Shown: positions 10,423 to 19,552 of the stretch, in pieces
Numbering within the stretch: position 1 is the stretch's first letter
How the letters are laid out: every line of letters starts with the position of its first letter
DNA from: Devosia rhodophyticola
Lineage (GTDB): Bacteria > Pseudomonadota > Alphaproteobacteria > Rhizobiales > Devosiaceae
NCBI RefSeq assembly: GCF_028816475.1
Contig: NZ_CP118247.1
Coordinates: 310,001-374,000, forward strand
DNA length: 64,000 nt
Direction: 5' to 3'
The notes under the pieces: generated by a model
Database searches by the model: none
The model's input: only the letters and a program-made list of their open reading frames with translations
What the model was told of the DNA's origin: nothing
Translations under genes and position numbers: made by a program

Positions 10423-10656
10423 GGTCTTCTCCTCCCATGGGTTAAGTAACCTGCTGGATACTAAAGGGGAGATTGGGGGGAAAAGCTGCCCGATGTCAAG
10501 CTTACATACAAGATGGCTGCGGGGTCATCGTGCTCGACGGCTATGCGTTGCTAACAAGAGCGGCGATAGCGGTTTATTGCAGTCGAATATCATTGGCCGC
10601 CAGCATCCGGGTGGAGGGCTGCCAAATGTGGGTACGACAACCGCGGCGGACCGCTT

Positions 10657-11520
10657 CTAAACCGCCGCAGCAGAGCCGTTGGATTGGCCTATCGCTGCGT
10701 CGTGGTTCCAACCCAATATTTTTTCGGCCTTTGCAGAACTGAAAAAGCTGCGGTTGTCGGGTAAATCGGCGTGGATTGGTACATTGGGGAAATGTTCGGC
10801 GGCCAATTTCAGGCTCGGCGCGTCGACCGTGGTGATGGGGGCAACGATATAAAACACTTCGTGGCCGTCAAACGGCGCGACAAGCGAACGCATGCAGGCG
10901 TCTGCCGCGGCGTCCTGATGGGTCCACGCCCAAAGATGGGTGTACGGGACCGGGCTGTCGACCGGATAGAATTCGGCAGCAACCGACCGCTCTGGCACGA
11001 CGTAGTGAAAACGCATGCTGGCGATGCGCATTTCTTCGTAACGGCGCACAAAACTGTCGGCCTGTTGCTCGCATATCCATTTTGAGAGGCTATAGGGCTC
11101 CTCATTATAGTTGGGATGGGCCTCGTCAAGCGGGAAATAGTCATAACGAGCATGCCGGCTGAAGGCGTGGCCGATGGCGTTGACGCTTGACGCCTGACAA
11201 ATGCGCATGATGCCATGTTCAGCAGCGGCCCGCAGCGCGTTGTAACTCCCCACAACATTGTTATTGTGGATCACATGGTCGGGGTGCCGTCCGGGTGACG
11301 GTATCGCCGCCATATGGATTAGTGCATCGCATCCGGCGAACGCTTCGACGAGCGCATCATAATCGGCCATTTCCGCCTGAATGAACCTGACGCCCTCATG
11401 CTTTAACGAGGGATGGGCCGGCTGCTGGTCAATGCATACCAATGAATGGCCCTGCTCCAAGGCCATTGCGGCAATCCTGCGCCCGACGCGACCGCTGGCG
11501 CCGGTAAGAGCTATCTTCAT
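10657..11520 (-). CDS. NAD(P)-dependent oxidoreductase, extended SDR (NAD-dependent epimerase/dehydratase family)
   Basis: A 287-residue Rossmann protein with MKIALTGASGRVGRRIA (TGxxGxxG) at the N-terminus, ALIHMAAIPSPG, and catalytic YSLSK. It resembles the uronate dehydrogenase and sugar epimerase group, but uronate dehydrogenase itself cannot be asserted. It follows the ABC transporter ATPase gene by about 100 bases on the same strand and is probably the enzyme partner of that importer. The 234 bases between its stop and tctC contain no credible gene. Confidence 0.82.
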   Translation of the reverse strand: MKIALTGASGRVGRRIAAMALEQGHSLVCIDQQPAHPSLKHEGVRFIQAEMADYDALVEAFAGCDALIHMAAIPSPGRHPDHVIHNNNVVGSYNALRAAAEHGIMRICQASSVNAIGHAFSRHARYDYFPLDEAHPNYNEEPYSLSKWICEQQADSFVRRYEEMRIASMRFHYVVPERSVAAEFYPVDSPVPYTHLWAWTHQDAAADACMRSLVAPFDGHEVFYIVAPITTVDAPSLKLAAEHFPNVPIHADLPDNRSFFSSAKAEKILGWNHDAAIGQSNGSAAAV

Positions 11521-11621
11521 TGTAGTTTCCTATTTGATTGCCATCTGGCCAATGCGAACTTCGGGCGATTTCGAGCATGAATCCACTCGTAAAATCAATC
11601 CAACAGTCGCTGACAACGGGC

Positions 11622-12626
11622 TTATACAGGTAGAAGTTGGGTCAACTTTTCGGCCACGACTTCGGGCTTTTTGTCGTAAAGGTAACAGGCAGCCGCCTGC
11701 ATCTCGCCCGTCTGGAACAGCGGCGGACGGGTAGCGCAGATATCCATTGCGCTTGGACAGCGCGAACGGAACGGACAGCCACTGCCGGTTGCGCTGTCGT
11801 CGCGCGCAATGATTGGCGTTTCGCCCCAACGCTGATTGAGATTTGGCCATGGGATCGAGTCGACCAACAGCTTTGTATAGGGGTGTTGGGGATCCTTGAT
11901 CACCGCATCGACGTCTCCGGCCTCCATAACGCCGCCGCGATACAGCACAACGATCGACCGAGCGATATGGTAGGCAGTTGTCAGATCGTGGGTGATATAA
12001 ATGATCGAAACACCGTGATCGCGCTGCAAATTGCGCAGGGTTTCCAAAATGTTGGCACGTAAAGATGCATCCACCATGGAAACCGGTTCGTCGGCGATCA
12101 GCAGGCGTGGCTTGAGCAGAAGTGCGCGCGCCACATTGATACGTTGACGCTGCCCACCAGAAAGTTGATGCGGAAAGCGGCCCAAAACGTCTTCGGGGCG
12201 CAAACCGACGGCCGTCAAGGCTTCTTCCATGCGATTGCGAGCGTCTGTCTTGTTCTTGGCCAGCTTGAATCGCTTGATCGGGACCGACAACAAATGATCG
12301 ACCGTATAGAACGGATTAAAAACCGCGAACGGGTCCTGAAACACAGCCTGGACTTCACGGCGATAGGCCAGCCGATCCTTGCCGCGCAGCGAAGTGATAT
12401 TTTGCCCGCGATAAATGATCTGGCCAGTTGTCGGCGTAATGAAGCCCAAAAGCAGCATGGCCAGGGTTGTCTTGCCGCTGCCGCTCTCCCCGGCCACCGT
12501 CAGGATGGTCGGCTCGTCCTCGCTCAATGTCAGTGAGATGTCGCGCAGAGCGACGTTGGCCTTCGCGTTGATCAAGCCGCGATGATAGACCTTGGAAACG
12601 GAATTGAGTTCCAGAAGGTGGGTCAT
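11622..12626 (-). CDS. ABC transporter ATP-binding protein, oligopeptide/dipeptide type (OppF/DppF-like)
   Basis: A 334-residue ABC ATPase with Walker A GESGSGKTTL, signature LSGGQRQRINVARAL, Walker B LLIADEPVSMVD and H-loop ITHD. The C-terminus has the Opp/Dpp extension with cysteine-rich GCPFRSRCPSAMDIC. In Walker B the usual SALD is SMVD. ATG 12626 overlaps the stop of the preceding ATPase gene (ATGA). It powers the importer encoded by 12623-17448 from the cytoplasmic face. Confidence 0.92.
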   Translation of the reverse strand: MTHLLELNSVSKVYHRGLINAKANVALRDISLTLSEDEPTILTVAGESGSGKTTLAMLLLGFITPTTGQIIYRGQNITSLRGKDRLAYRREVQAVFQDPFAVFNPFYTVDHLLSVPIKRFKLAKNKTDARNRMEEALTAVGLRPEDVLGRFPHQLSGGQRQRINVARALLLKPRLLIADEPVSMVDASLRANILETLRNLQRDHGVSIIYITHDLTTAYHIARSIVVLYRGGVMEAGDVDAVIKDPQHPYTKLLVDSIPWPNLNQRWGETPIIARDDSATGSGCPFRSRCPSAMDICATRPPLFQTGEMQAAACYLYDKKPEVVAEKLTQLLPV

Positions 12627-13666
12627 TGGCTGGCCTCTTCGTCAAACAGGTGACAGGTGACCAATCGGCCCTCCTCCAGATTCTGCGGTTCGGGGCGCTC
12701 AACGCTGCATCGTTCCATTGCGAACTCGCACCGGGGATGGAAGGCGCAGCCGGATGGCAAGCGAAGCAGCGATGGCGCAAGTCCGGGTATACCCTGAAAT
12801 ACGCCCTTGTTATCGAGATTGGGCAAGCTGCTGATCAATGCCTTGGAATAGGGATGGTTGGGCGCGGTGAACATGTCGCGCACGGCGCTGACTTCGACCA
12901 GACGCCCAGCATACATGACCGCAACCTTGTCGACGAACTGGGCCATCAGCCCCATGTCGTGCCCGATCAGGATCACGGCAGCGTTGATCTGGTCCTGTAC
13001 CCTGTCGATGGTTTCCATCACCTGACGTTGGGTAACCACATCAAGCGCACTGGTGGGCTCGTCGGCGATAATGACCTTGGGTTCGAGCAGTATGCCAATG
13101 GCGATGCAGACGCGTTGTTTCATGCCGCCACTAAGTTCGTGGGCATACATACGGAACACGCTTGGATCCAGATCGACCGAACGCAGCGCGTGAACGCAAC
13201 GATCTTCGATAGCAGACCGGCTCTGCCGGGCCGAGTGTGACTTGATTGCATCGACCATCTGCGCCCCGATCCGTGTCACCGGATTGAGCGAATTCATGGC
13301 GCCCTGGGGAATATAGGCAATCTTGCTGAGGCGAGCCTGACGCATCTCGTCTTCGGTCATCGCCATCAGATCTGTATCATCAATGAAAACGCTGCCCCCC
13401 TCGATCCGCCCCGGCGGCTTGATCATTCGCATCATGGCCAGCGCCATGGTGCTTTTTCCAGAACCGGACTCGCCGACCATGCCCAGCTTTTCCCCGGCGC
13501 TTAAGGCGAAGCTAACGTCATCAAGCGCCTTTGCGCGGCCCAGATCAGTATAATAGGTTACCTCAAGCCCGCTGACCCTAAGGACTGGCGTGGCCCCGCC
13601 TGCATCGAACGCTGAAGTGGCGTTGCGCGACCCTGCCCGTGTTCCACTCGTCATAGAATTCATCAT
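12623..13666 (-). CDS. ABC transporter ATP-binding protein, oligopeptide/dipeptide type (OppD/DppD-like)
   Basis: An ABC ATPase of about 347 residues with Walker A GESGSGKSTM, signature LSGGMKQRVCIAIGI, Walker B VIIADEPTSALD and the Opp/Dpp C-terminal extension with GCAFHPRCEFAMERC. ATG 13666 (or the adjacent ATG 13663) is chosen because it lies one base after the permease stop; an upstream in-frame start would intrude into the permease gene. It forms the heterodimeric ATPase with the downstream OppF-like protein. Confidence 0.91.
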   Translation of the reverse strand: MMNSMTSGTRAGSRNATSAFDAGGATPVLRVSGLEVTYYTDLGRAKALDDVSFALSAGEKLGMVGESGSGKSTMALAMMRMIKPPGRIEGGSVFIDDTDLMAMTEDEMRQARLSKIAYIPQGAMNSLNPVTRIGAQMVDAIKSHSARQSRSAIEDRCVHALRSVDLDPSVFRMYAHELSGGMKQRVCIAIGILLEPKVIIADEPTSALDVVTQRQVMETIDRVQDQINAAVILIGHDMGLMAQFVDKVAVMYAGRLVEVSAVRDMFTAPNHPYSKALISSLPNLDNKGVFQGIPGLAPSLLRLPSGCAFHPRCEFAMERCSVERPEPQNLEEGRLVTCHLFDEEASQ

Positions 13667-13667
13667 G

Positions 13668-14576
13668 CTATTCCGTTTTCCGAACGCGCGGGTTGGCCAG
13701 TTCATCCAGCCCCATATTGATCAGGGCGAGAGAACCAAGGATCAGGATCATTGCAAAGGCGGGCTCAAGCGGCCACCACCACCAACCATTAAAGAAGGCG
13801 CCCTGTGACTGGGCGGCCCAGATGATGTTGCCCAGAAGTGGTTCGCGCAGGGGCCCAAGTCCCAACACCGCCAGATAGAAGGAGGCGAACACAGCAGCGA
13901 ATACCTGCCCCACGAATGCAGCGGCAATGAAGGGCAGCAAATTGGGCAGTATCTCTTTGAAGATGATGCCGAAATCGCTCATGCCCGACAGTTTGGCGAC
14001 CGCAACGAATTGTCGCTCCTTCATGGTCAAGACCTGGGCCCGTATGACCAGCGTCGGTCCCATCCATGCCAACAGAACCACAATGAGGGCCATGGTGAAA
14101 ATCGTGACATCGCGTTTATCGAGCGACCCGGCAATTACCACCTGAATGAGCAGGACGGGGATCGGGGTCAATATCTGGCAAATTATTCGGATGGTCGAGT
14201 CGATTTTGCCGCCGAAATAAGCTGAGGTGAAGCCCAAGACCACACCGATGAAGGTGCCGATACCTCCCGCCAGCAAGCCGATGAGAGCGGTCTGCCACAT
14301 GCCCACGACCATGGCCGCCAGCAGGTTGCGCCCGAAGAAATCTGTACCCATTGGATATTTCCAGCTCGGCGGCTGCTTGAGGGCGGCCGAAAGGGGATAG
14401 GCGTGCTTGGGGTTGATCACCAATAGGCCGATCAAGGTGAACAGGGTCAGAAGCAGCAGTATGAAAAAACCAACTGCCAGTCCTTTATTGCGCCGCAGAT
14501 AACGCCACGCCAGCACCAGCCGGCTCGGCTGCTCCATGGCGGTTTCTTCTGTTGGCAAGGTTATGGTTGTCACCAT
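13668..14576 (-). CDS. ABC transporter permease, DppC-like
   Basis: A 302-residue inner-membrane permease with about six transmembrane helices. An N-terminal OppC-type segment (LAWRYLRRNKGLAVGFFILLL) is followed by the periplasmic motif YPMGTDFFGRNLLAAMV, and the ATPase-contact EAA-type loop is around KERQFVAVAKLSG. It starts 6 bases after the stop of the DppB-like gene. It pairs with that protein to form the membrane channel. Confidence 0.91.
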   Translation of the reverse strand: MVTTITLPTEETAMEQPSRLVLAWRYLRRNKGLAVGFFILLLLTLFTLIGLLVINPKHAYPLSAALKQPPSWKYPMGTDFFGRNLLAAMVVGMWQTALIGLLAGGIGTFIGVVLGFTSAYFGGKIDSTIRIICQILTPIPVLLIQVVIAGSLDKRDVTIFTMALIVVLLAWMGPTLVIRAQVLTMKERQFVAVAKLSGMSDFGIIFKEILPNLLPFIAAAFVGQVFAAVFASFYLAVLGLGPLREPLLGNIIWAAQSQGAFFNGWWWWPLEPAFAMILILGSLALINMGLDELANPRVRKTE

Positions 14577-14582
14577 GCGCTC

Positions 14583-15581
14583 CTAATTTTCCCGGATCCG
14601 AGGATCCAGCAACGGATAGATGAATTCGAGCGCGGTCATCAGAACCGCCACTGCGATGGTGATGAACAGCACGACGCCGTAAATCGTGGGAAAGTCGTTG
14701 GAACGGATGGCAAGGTTGAGCAGCGAGCCAATCCCCGGCAGGCCAAACAGCCCCTCGACAATGATAGCAGAGGTAACGACTGTGCCCAGAGCCAGTGCCA
14801 GTCCGGTAACCTGCGGCAGCATTGCATTGCGCAGATAATAGTCGCGGAAGATGCGGCCGCCCGTCAGTCCTTTGTGCTCGGCGAAGTTCACATAATCCTC
14901 GCCCTGGATGGTGATGCCCATGCCGCGCATCGACAACACCCAGCCGCCGACAGAACCCAAGATGAGCGACAGGGCCGGCAATATCTGGTGGGACATGAGG
15001 TCAAAGAAGAAACCCCAGGACCAGTTGGGCACGACGCCGACCGAATAGGCACTGCCTAATGGCAACCATTTCAAGCGGAAGCCGACGAAAAAGACCAGCA
15101 AAATGGCCATGATAACCGGGGGAACACCAGTCAGCAGAATGAACGGCGTGGCAAAGGTGCGCATCCATTGGGGTGCCCGCGGCCAAGCGGAAACAGCGCC
15201 GAGCAAGGTGCCGATGATGAAACTGAGGACTGTTGTCACCAGCAGCAGACCGATTGTCCAAGGTAGTGCCTGCGCAATCAATTCGGTGACAGTGGAAGGG
15301 TACTTATAAAGCGAGTAGCCGAAATCGAGGTGAATGATCTGGTTGAGGTATTGCACGTATTGCTCGAGCAATGGCTTATCGAGGCCAAATTGCTGCTGCA
15401 TCGAGGCAATGAGTTTTTCCAGATCGGCCGGCGAGAAACCGCCGGTACGTGAGAGTTCACCAAATCGCTCTCGAATGGCGTTGCGCGAAGAAAGACGCGG
15501 AACGAAAAATACGATGGTGGACGCCGCCCAGATGACCAGGACCAGAAAAAATAGCCGCTTAACAATGATCTTGAGATTCAA
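14583..15581 (-). CDS. ABC transporter permease, DppB-like
   Basis: A permease of about 332 residues with the DppB layout: an N-terminal helix (LKIIVKRLFFLVLVIWAAST), a periplasmic loop with QQFGLDKPLLEQYVQYL, then the membrane core. The start at TTG 15581 is preferred because GAGGAT lies 6 bases upstream and the protein then begins like other DppB proteins. A GTG at 15602 in frame is the alternative but has no clear ribosome site. It follows the binding-protein gene after a hairpin. Confidence 0.9.
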   Translation of the reverse strand: MNLKIIVKRLFFLVLVIWAASTIVFFVPRLSSRNAIRERFGELSRTGGFSPADLEKLIASMQQQFGLDKPLLEQYVQYLNQIIHLDFGYSLYKYPSTVTELIAQALPWTIGLLLVTTVLSFIIGTLLGAVSAWPRAPQWMRTFATPFILLTGVPPVIMAILLVFFVGFRLKWLPLGSAYSVGVVPNWSWGFFFDLMSHQILPALSLILGSVGGWVLSMRGMGITIQGEDYVNFAEHKGLTGGRIFRDYYLRNAMLPQVTGLALALGTVVTSAIIVEGLFGLPGIGSLLNLAIRSNDFPTIYGVVLFITIAVAVLMTALEFIYPLLDPRIREN

Positions 15582-15614
15582 TGGACAGATCCTCGGTGTC
15601 ACTTGTCGCTAGGG

Positions 15615-15646
15615 GAGATGCGCGCCCCAGTTGGCGCGCGCATCTC
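15615..15646 (-). other. stem-loop between ABC binding-protein and permease genes
   Basis: Inverted repeat GAGATGCGCGC / GCGCGCATCTC, 11 bp perfect arms with a 10-base loop, in the 76-base gap between the solute-binding protein stop (15658) and the permease start. There is no T-tract after it on the minus strand. It probably stabilises the upstream binding-protein message or attenuates the permease genes. Confidence 0.7.
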
Positions 15647-15657
15647 AAAAGTGCAGA

Positions 15658-17448
15658 TTATTCGGCGCCCGAAGGCTGCAGTGAAGCAATCACCAGCATA
15701 CCTGTATGGGCCCAGAATGCGCCATTCGTACCCATTACCGGATTGGTCGAAGACGGCCAGTTGACCCAATAGTGGTTGTTGTACGGAATGCGGTGCAGCC
15801 ACTGGATGATCGGCACGTCGATCGTGTCGCGCCAGTAGATGCCGAGTGCCTTGGCGGCCCCTTCAATGAACTTTGGATCGTTTGAATCGAGCGGTGCAAT
15901 TTCGTCGATCAAAGCGTCATATTCGGGGTTGCTGTAGCGAGAGAAGCGGTTGTTACCAGCAGACGATCCGATGGCGTTGCTGAATTTACCGTGGAACAGG
16001 TTCAGCGCCTCGAACGGGTCGAAGAGACTGGCGCCGTGGCCGAACATGTAGAGCCCTGCCTTGCCATCAACCATGTTCTGGTATGCGTCGGTACCAAAGT
16101 TGACGTTGGCATCGAAGCCAGCATTGCGCAACATTTCAGCCAGAACCGGAGCGATGTCGCCATGGATAGTTTCAAACGCCTGGATGGTCGCGTCAATTGA
16201 CTTGCCATCCTTTGCCCACAAGCCGTCGCCGTTCTTTTCAAAGCCCGCGTCTGTCATCAGCTGGGCGCTCTCGTCGAGGTCAAATTTGCCGGGTTCGTAT
16301 TTGGCTTCCTCGGCTTTGACTTCTGGAGAATCTGCAAATTTTTGCAGGTTCGGATAGAGCGGGAACGGATAGATCGTTGCGATCTTGGCTCCTTCGTAAA
16401 GAATTTCGTCGATCAGATTGCGGTCAATTGCCAGACTGATGGCCTTGCGTACATTCGGATCGCTGAAGGGTTCAAGCTGGTCATTCATCCAGAGCGAATT
16501 CGGCCACCAGTCAAGATAGCCGTAAGGTGACTCCTTGCCGGTCCAGGATTGGACGTCCGGGTTCTGCTCAAGAATAGTGCCAATGATCTGAGCTCGCATG
16601 TCCACCGATGAATCAAACTCGTTGTTCACGATGCGCTGGGCCACAGTGTCGATCGGCTGATTGAGGATGTTGACCACAACCACACGCTTGACCGCTGGTT
16701 CGGCGATACGGCCGGCCTTGACGGCCCACCAGTCCGGACGCAGATCGAAGATCTTCTGGTTGACGTTCCAGGCCACAATATCATAGGGGCCCGAATGAGG
16801 CATTTCATCGCGTCCGGGCGCCAGGGTTGGATCGGCCTGGGCCGATAGATAGTCAGCCGGAACGATAGGAATACCAGTATCAAATTTTTCGCTAAGCACT
16901 TCGAACTTGAAGCGCGGCGATGGCTCGGTAAATTTGACCTCGATGGTGAGATCATCAATTGCCGTTACACTGGCAACCTGCTGCGAAAACTGTGCATGGT
17001 AGGGCAGTTTTTCGTTCTGCATCTGCCCTTCAAATGTGTAAACGACGTCCTTGGATGTCACCGGATTGCCGTCACTCCAGGCGGCGTCCTTGTTCAGCTT
17101 GATTTCAAGCGTGGTGAAACTGTCGTCGGTATATTCCATGCTGTCGGCGAGCCAGGGAACGAATTCGCCCTTGTAGATGGCGAAATACATCAGCGGCTCC
17201 CACATCAGGTTGTTGCCTTCCTGATGGGTGTAACCTGGCAGAGCCCATGGGTTGGTGGTGCCGACGGATGACCCTCCGGCAACGCCCCACCCCAGCGCGA
17301 GAGTCTGATTGCGTGGTACCACTGGCAATGGTGCGCTGGGTACGATTTCCGTGGCCGCTATGGTTGCGGCATCCTGGGCAATGGCAGCGACCGGTGCAAT
17401 GACCAGTGCTAACGAAACCAATGCGGCGGATAATTTCAATCTAACCAT
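15658..17448 (-). CDS. ABC transporter substrate-binding protein, family 5 (peptide/oligosaccharide type)
   Basis: A 596-residue periplasmic protein. The start at ATG 17448 gives a clear Sec signal (MVRLKLSAALVSLALVIAPV ending AIA-Q) and has GGGAGA upstream. The SBP_bac_5 order is canonical: N-terminal lobe with WEPLMYF, ADSMEYTDDSFT and AAWSDGNPVTSKDVVYTF, then the second lobe with SDPNVRKAISLAIDRNLI and a C-terminal WLHRIPYNNHYWVNW. It is the first gene of the importer operon. Family 5 proteins bind peptides, but many rhizobial ones bind plant or microbial oligosaccharides; the neighbouring uronate-type enzymes favour a carbohydrate (inference). Confidence 0.92.
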   Translation of the reverse strand: MVRLKLSAALVSLALVIAPVAAIAQDAATIAATEIVPSAPLPVVPRNQTLALGWGVAGGSSVGTTNPWALPGYTHQEGNNLMWEPLMYFAIYKGEFVPWLADSMEYTDDSFTTLEIKLNKDAAWSDGNPVTSKDVVYTFEGQMQNEKLPYHAQFSQQVASVTAIDDLTIEVKFTEPSPRFKFEVLSEKFDTGIPIVPADYLSAQADPTLAPGRDEMPHSGPYDIVAWNVNQKIFDLRPDWWAVKAGRIAEPAVKRVVVVNILNQPIDTVAQRIVNNEFDSSVDMRAQIIGTILEQNPDVQSWTGKESPYGYLDWWPNSLWMNDQLEPFSDPNVRKAISLAIDRNLIDEILYEGAKIATIYPFPLYPNLQKFADSPEVKAEEAKYEPGKFDLDESAQLMTDAGFEKNGDGLWAKDGKSIDATIQAFETIHGDIAPVLAEMLRNAGFDANVNFGTDAYQNMVDGKAGLYMFGHGASLFDPFEALNLFHGKFSNAIGSSAGNNRFSRYSNPEYDALIDEIAPLDSNDPKFIEGAAKALGIYWRDTIDVPIIQWLHRIPYNNHYWVNWPSSTNPVMGTNGAFWAHTGMLVIASLQPSGAE

Positions 17449-17875
17449 GAGACAGTTTTCTCCCTTTTTCTGTCTTTTGGAACGAAAAGGCATCTAAACT
17501 TCAGAGCAATTGATGTGACAGTTTTGTACCGTCGATCGTCTCCTCTCCTTCGGCTCGCACCGCGTCTTGATTGACGGGCATATATTCACCCCAAGGCAAA
17601 CATTCGCAATGCCAGCTCAATATAAACCTCAACAGGACGAGTATAATTGCGCAGCGAACAAGCGTTCGTCAGCATAATTAGCCCCATTTAGTATAAACCG
17701 AACAGTATTACCCACTCATATGGATATTTCCGCTCGACTTCTCCTCGCAATTGGTATCGAACGACCTAAGTCGTCGGTCCAATTTTATTTGTAATACTTA
17801 ATGAGTAGAGGCCGTTAACTCCCATGTCAACAGCCCTGATTCGTTGGTGCACCGTCCGTTCGGCACCGACTGTGC
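17449..17875. other. intergenic region with promoter/leader of the ABC operon and a dyad at 17749-17784
   Basis: 427 bases with no credible gene, between the binding-protein start and the glucose dehydrogenase stop (both on the minus strand). It must hold the promoter of the ABC operon. The clearest structure is a composite dyad: AATTGG at 17749-17754 paired with CCAATT at 17779-17784, enclosing ACGAC-CTAA-GTCGT at 17761-17774. No T-run follows, so it is either an operator or an RNA hairpin downstream of the dehydrogenase gene. Confidence 0.5.
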
Positions 17876-19402
17876 TTATCTGCTGCCCTCCCTATTTTTG
17901 ACGGCCAATCCGGATAGGTATCTTGCCGCCGCGCCAGGCCTTGGTGCCATTGCTTCTGCAGCATCCGAGGAAAATGTGAAGGCCAGGATCGCGCCGGGAT
18001 GCTGCATTTTCGTTGTCGTGCCACCCGCTAGCGCTTCGGCCATTCCGCCAGAATCCGTGGCGACATAAATTGTGCGCTGGTCAGGGCTGAGGGCGGTATC
18101 GCGGAAGCGATCCTCCGACCGGAAATAGCGCTCGATTGGACCACGAAGCGACTGCCCGTCATCGCTCAATGGCAGGCGATAGATCGAACCGCGTTTGAGC
18201 GTCGTGACCAGAAGCGAATTATCCCAACCGGGGATGCCGCCGGAACTTGGCATATAGGTCTGAATGCTGGATGCGGCGACCGTTGGCCAGCAGATGAAAT
18301 CTATGCCGTTACAATCGGGATCGGTAAAATTCCAATCACTTGGCACGGTAAACAGCGTTGCCAGCGGCGGTTGAAAGGGCTCGGTCCATGCAGTTTCGTT
18401 TTCAACGGGCACTGATGGATCAATCGTGATGTCGCTGAACTGGAGTTGCTCGCAGGGCGTTGAGGCATCTTTCCAGCGAGCAAACTGATAGGCCTTGTCG
18501 TCTCTGAATCCAGCGACGTGCGGCCAACCATAGTTGCCCCCCGGCACCAAAACATTGACTTCATCATCGGTTTTCGGCCCCTGTTCAGACGCATAGAGTG
18601 TGCCGTCCGGCGCAAAATCGATGCCCTGCATGTTGCGGTGGCCATAGGTGAAAATATGACTGCGAATGCCATCAATCGCTGGATTGTCCGAGGGTATTGA
18701 ACCATCCAGATTGAGCCGCAATGATTTTCCCTGGTAGGCGATAAAGTCGCTTGCAGCCAATTCGTCGGCTGTGGGTAGCCGCTGCGCCTCTATGGGGATG
18801 CACCAATTGCCAAGCTGGTTTTTGCCGCCATCACCTATGGTGTAATAGAGCTTGCCATCGGGACCAATTTTCATGCGACCGGAATTGTGGTCGCTGCTGG
18901 CAGGCAATCCGGCGATCAGTTCGACGGGACTAGCAAGGGATCCGGTGGTTTCATCGTAGGTCAGCCGAACGATTTTGGTATACAAATAGCGATAGGGACT
19001 GTTGGGGTCCGTCACCACCGGGTCAGCGCCGCGCGCCTTATCAATATAGGTGTAGGCGGCATAAATGTAGTCATTGCCGGTGCCCTGCAACAGACCGGGA
19101 TCCAGCGCGAGACCCAACAATCCATCCTGCCCGCCGGGCGCATAGGCTTCTTCAATCGTTATCAAGGGGGATTTAACGCCGGTTTCGGGATCAATGCGGG
19201 TAATCTGGCTGGCGGTACGTTCGGTAACCCAAAGCATATCATCGGGTCCCCAGGTCAGTTCCCATGGGGCGTCGAGGCCGGTGGTCAACACGCGCATCTG
19301 GAACTGCACATTGCCGGGCACGACCCTGTCGGGCGCTTCCTGGGCACAAATAGGCGCCGTCGCCAACAGGGCAACCATTGCAAGTGCTCCAAGATGCTTC
19401 AT
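17876..19402 (-). CDS. gdhB: soluble PQQ-dependent glucose/aldose dehydrogenase (GdhB type)
   Basis: A 508-residue exported beta-propeller quinoprotein that would oxidise aldose sugars to lactones in the periplasm. The N-terminus MKHLGALAMVALLATAPICA is a signal peptide. Family-defining parts are visible: DHNSGRMKIGPDGKLYYTIG, YGHRNMQGIDF, SEQGPKTDDEVNVL, VPGGNYGWPHVAG, FICWPTVAASS and LLVTTLKRGSIYRL, all closely matching Acinetobacter-type soluble glucose dehydrogenase rather than the shorter YliI type. It lies 150 bases downstream of mannonate dehydratase on the same strand. No pqq biosynthesis gene is in the window, so the cofactor must be made elsewhere or scavenged. Confidence 0.88.
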   Translation of the reverse strand: MKHLGALAMVALLATAPICAQEAPDRVVPGNVQFQMRVLTTGLDAPWELTWGPDDMLWVTERTASQITRIDPETGVKSPLITIEEAYAPGGQDGLLGLALDPGLLQGTGNDYIYAAYTYIDKARGADPVVTDPNSPYRYLYTKIVRLTYDETTGSLASPVELIAGLPASSDHNSGRMKIGPDGKLYYTIGDGGKNQLGNWCIPIEAQRLPTADELAASDFIAYQGKSLRLNLDGSIPSDNPAIDGIRSHIFTYGHRNMQGIDFAPDGTLYASEQGPKTDDEVNVLVPGGNYGWPHVAGFRDDKAYQFARWKDASTPCEQLQFSDITIDPSVPVENETAWTEPFQPPLATLFTVPSDWNFTDPDCNGIDFICWPTVAASSIQTYMPSSGGIPGWDNSLLVTTLKRGSIYRLPLSDDGQSLRGPIERYFRSEDRFRDTALSPDQRTIYVATDSGGMAEALAGGTTTKMQHPGAILAFTFSSDAAEAMAPRPGAAARYLSGLAVKNREGSR

Positions 19403-19552
19403 CCGAACATTCCCCTCCCCGCGCCGTTGTCCGGCGGTTGTCGTTCAAATTATCAATTCATCGCAGTTCTGTTTTGCTTCGCTACCGGCTTAATATCCTT
19501 TTCGTGCTGATGTTCGCCTGCCCTCAATTTACGTATTGCGGCGTTCGTCGGG

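Noticed and set aside
10423..10656. Possible small gene between tctC and the dehydrogenase
   Set aside because: Short open frames in the gap start without ribosome sites and extend into neighbours; nothing recognisable.
17689..17810. Extra copies of the AT-rich regulon motif (TTAGTATAAACC near 17691, TACTTAATGAGTAG near 17795)
   Set aside because: Only partial similarity to sites 2-4 with altered spacing; not strong enough to extend the regulon to the first ABC operon.
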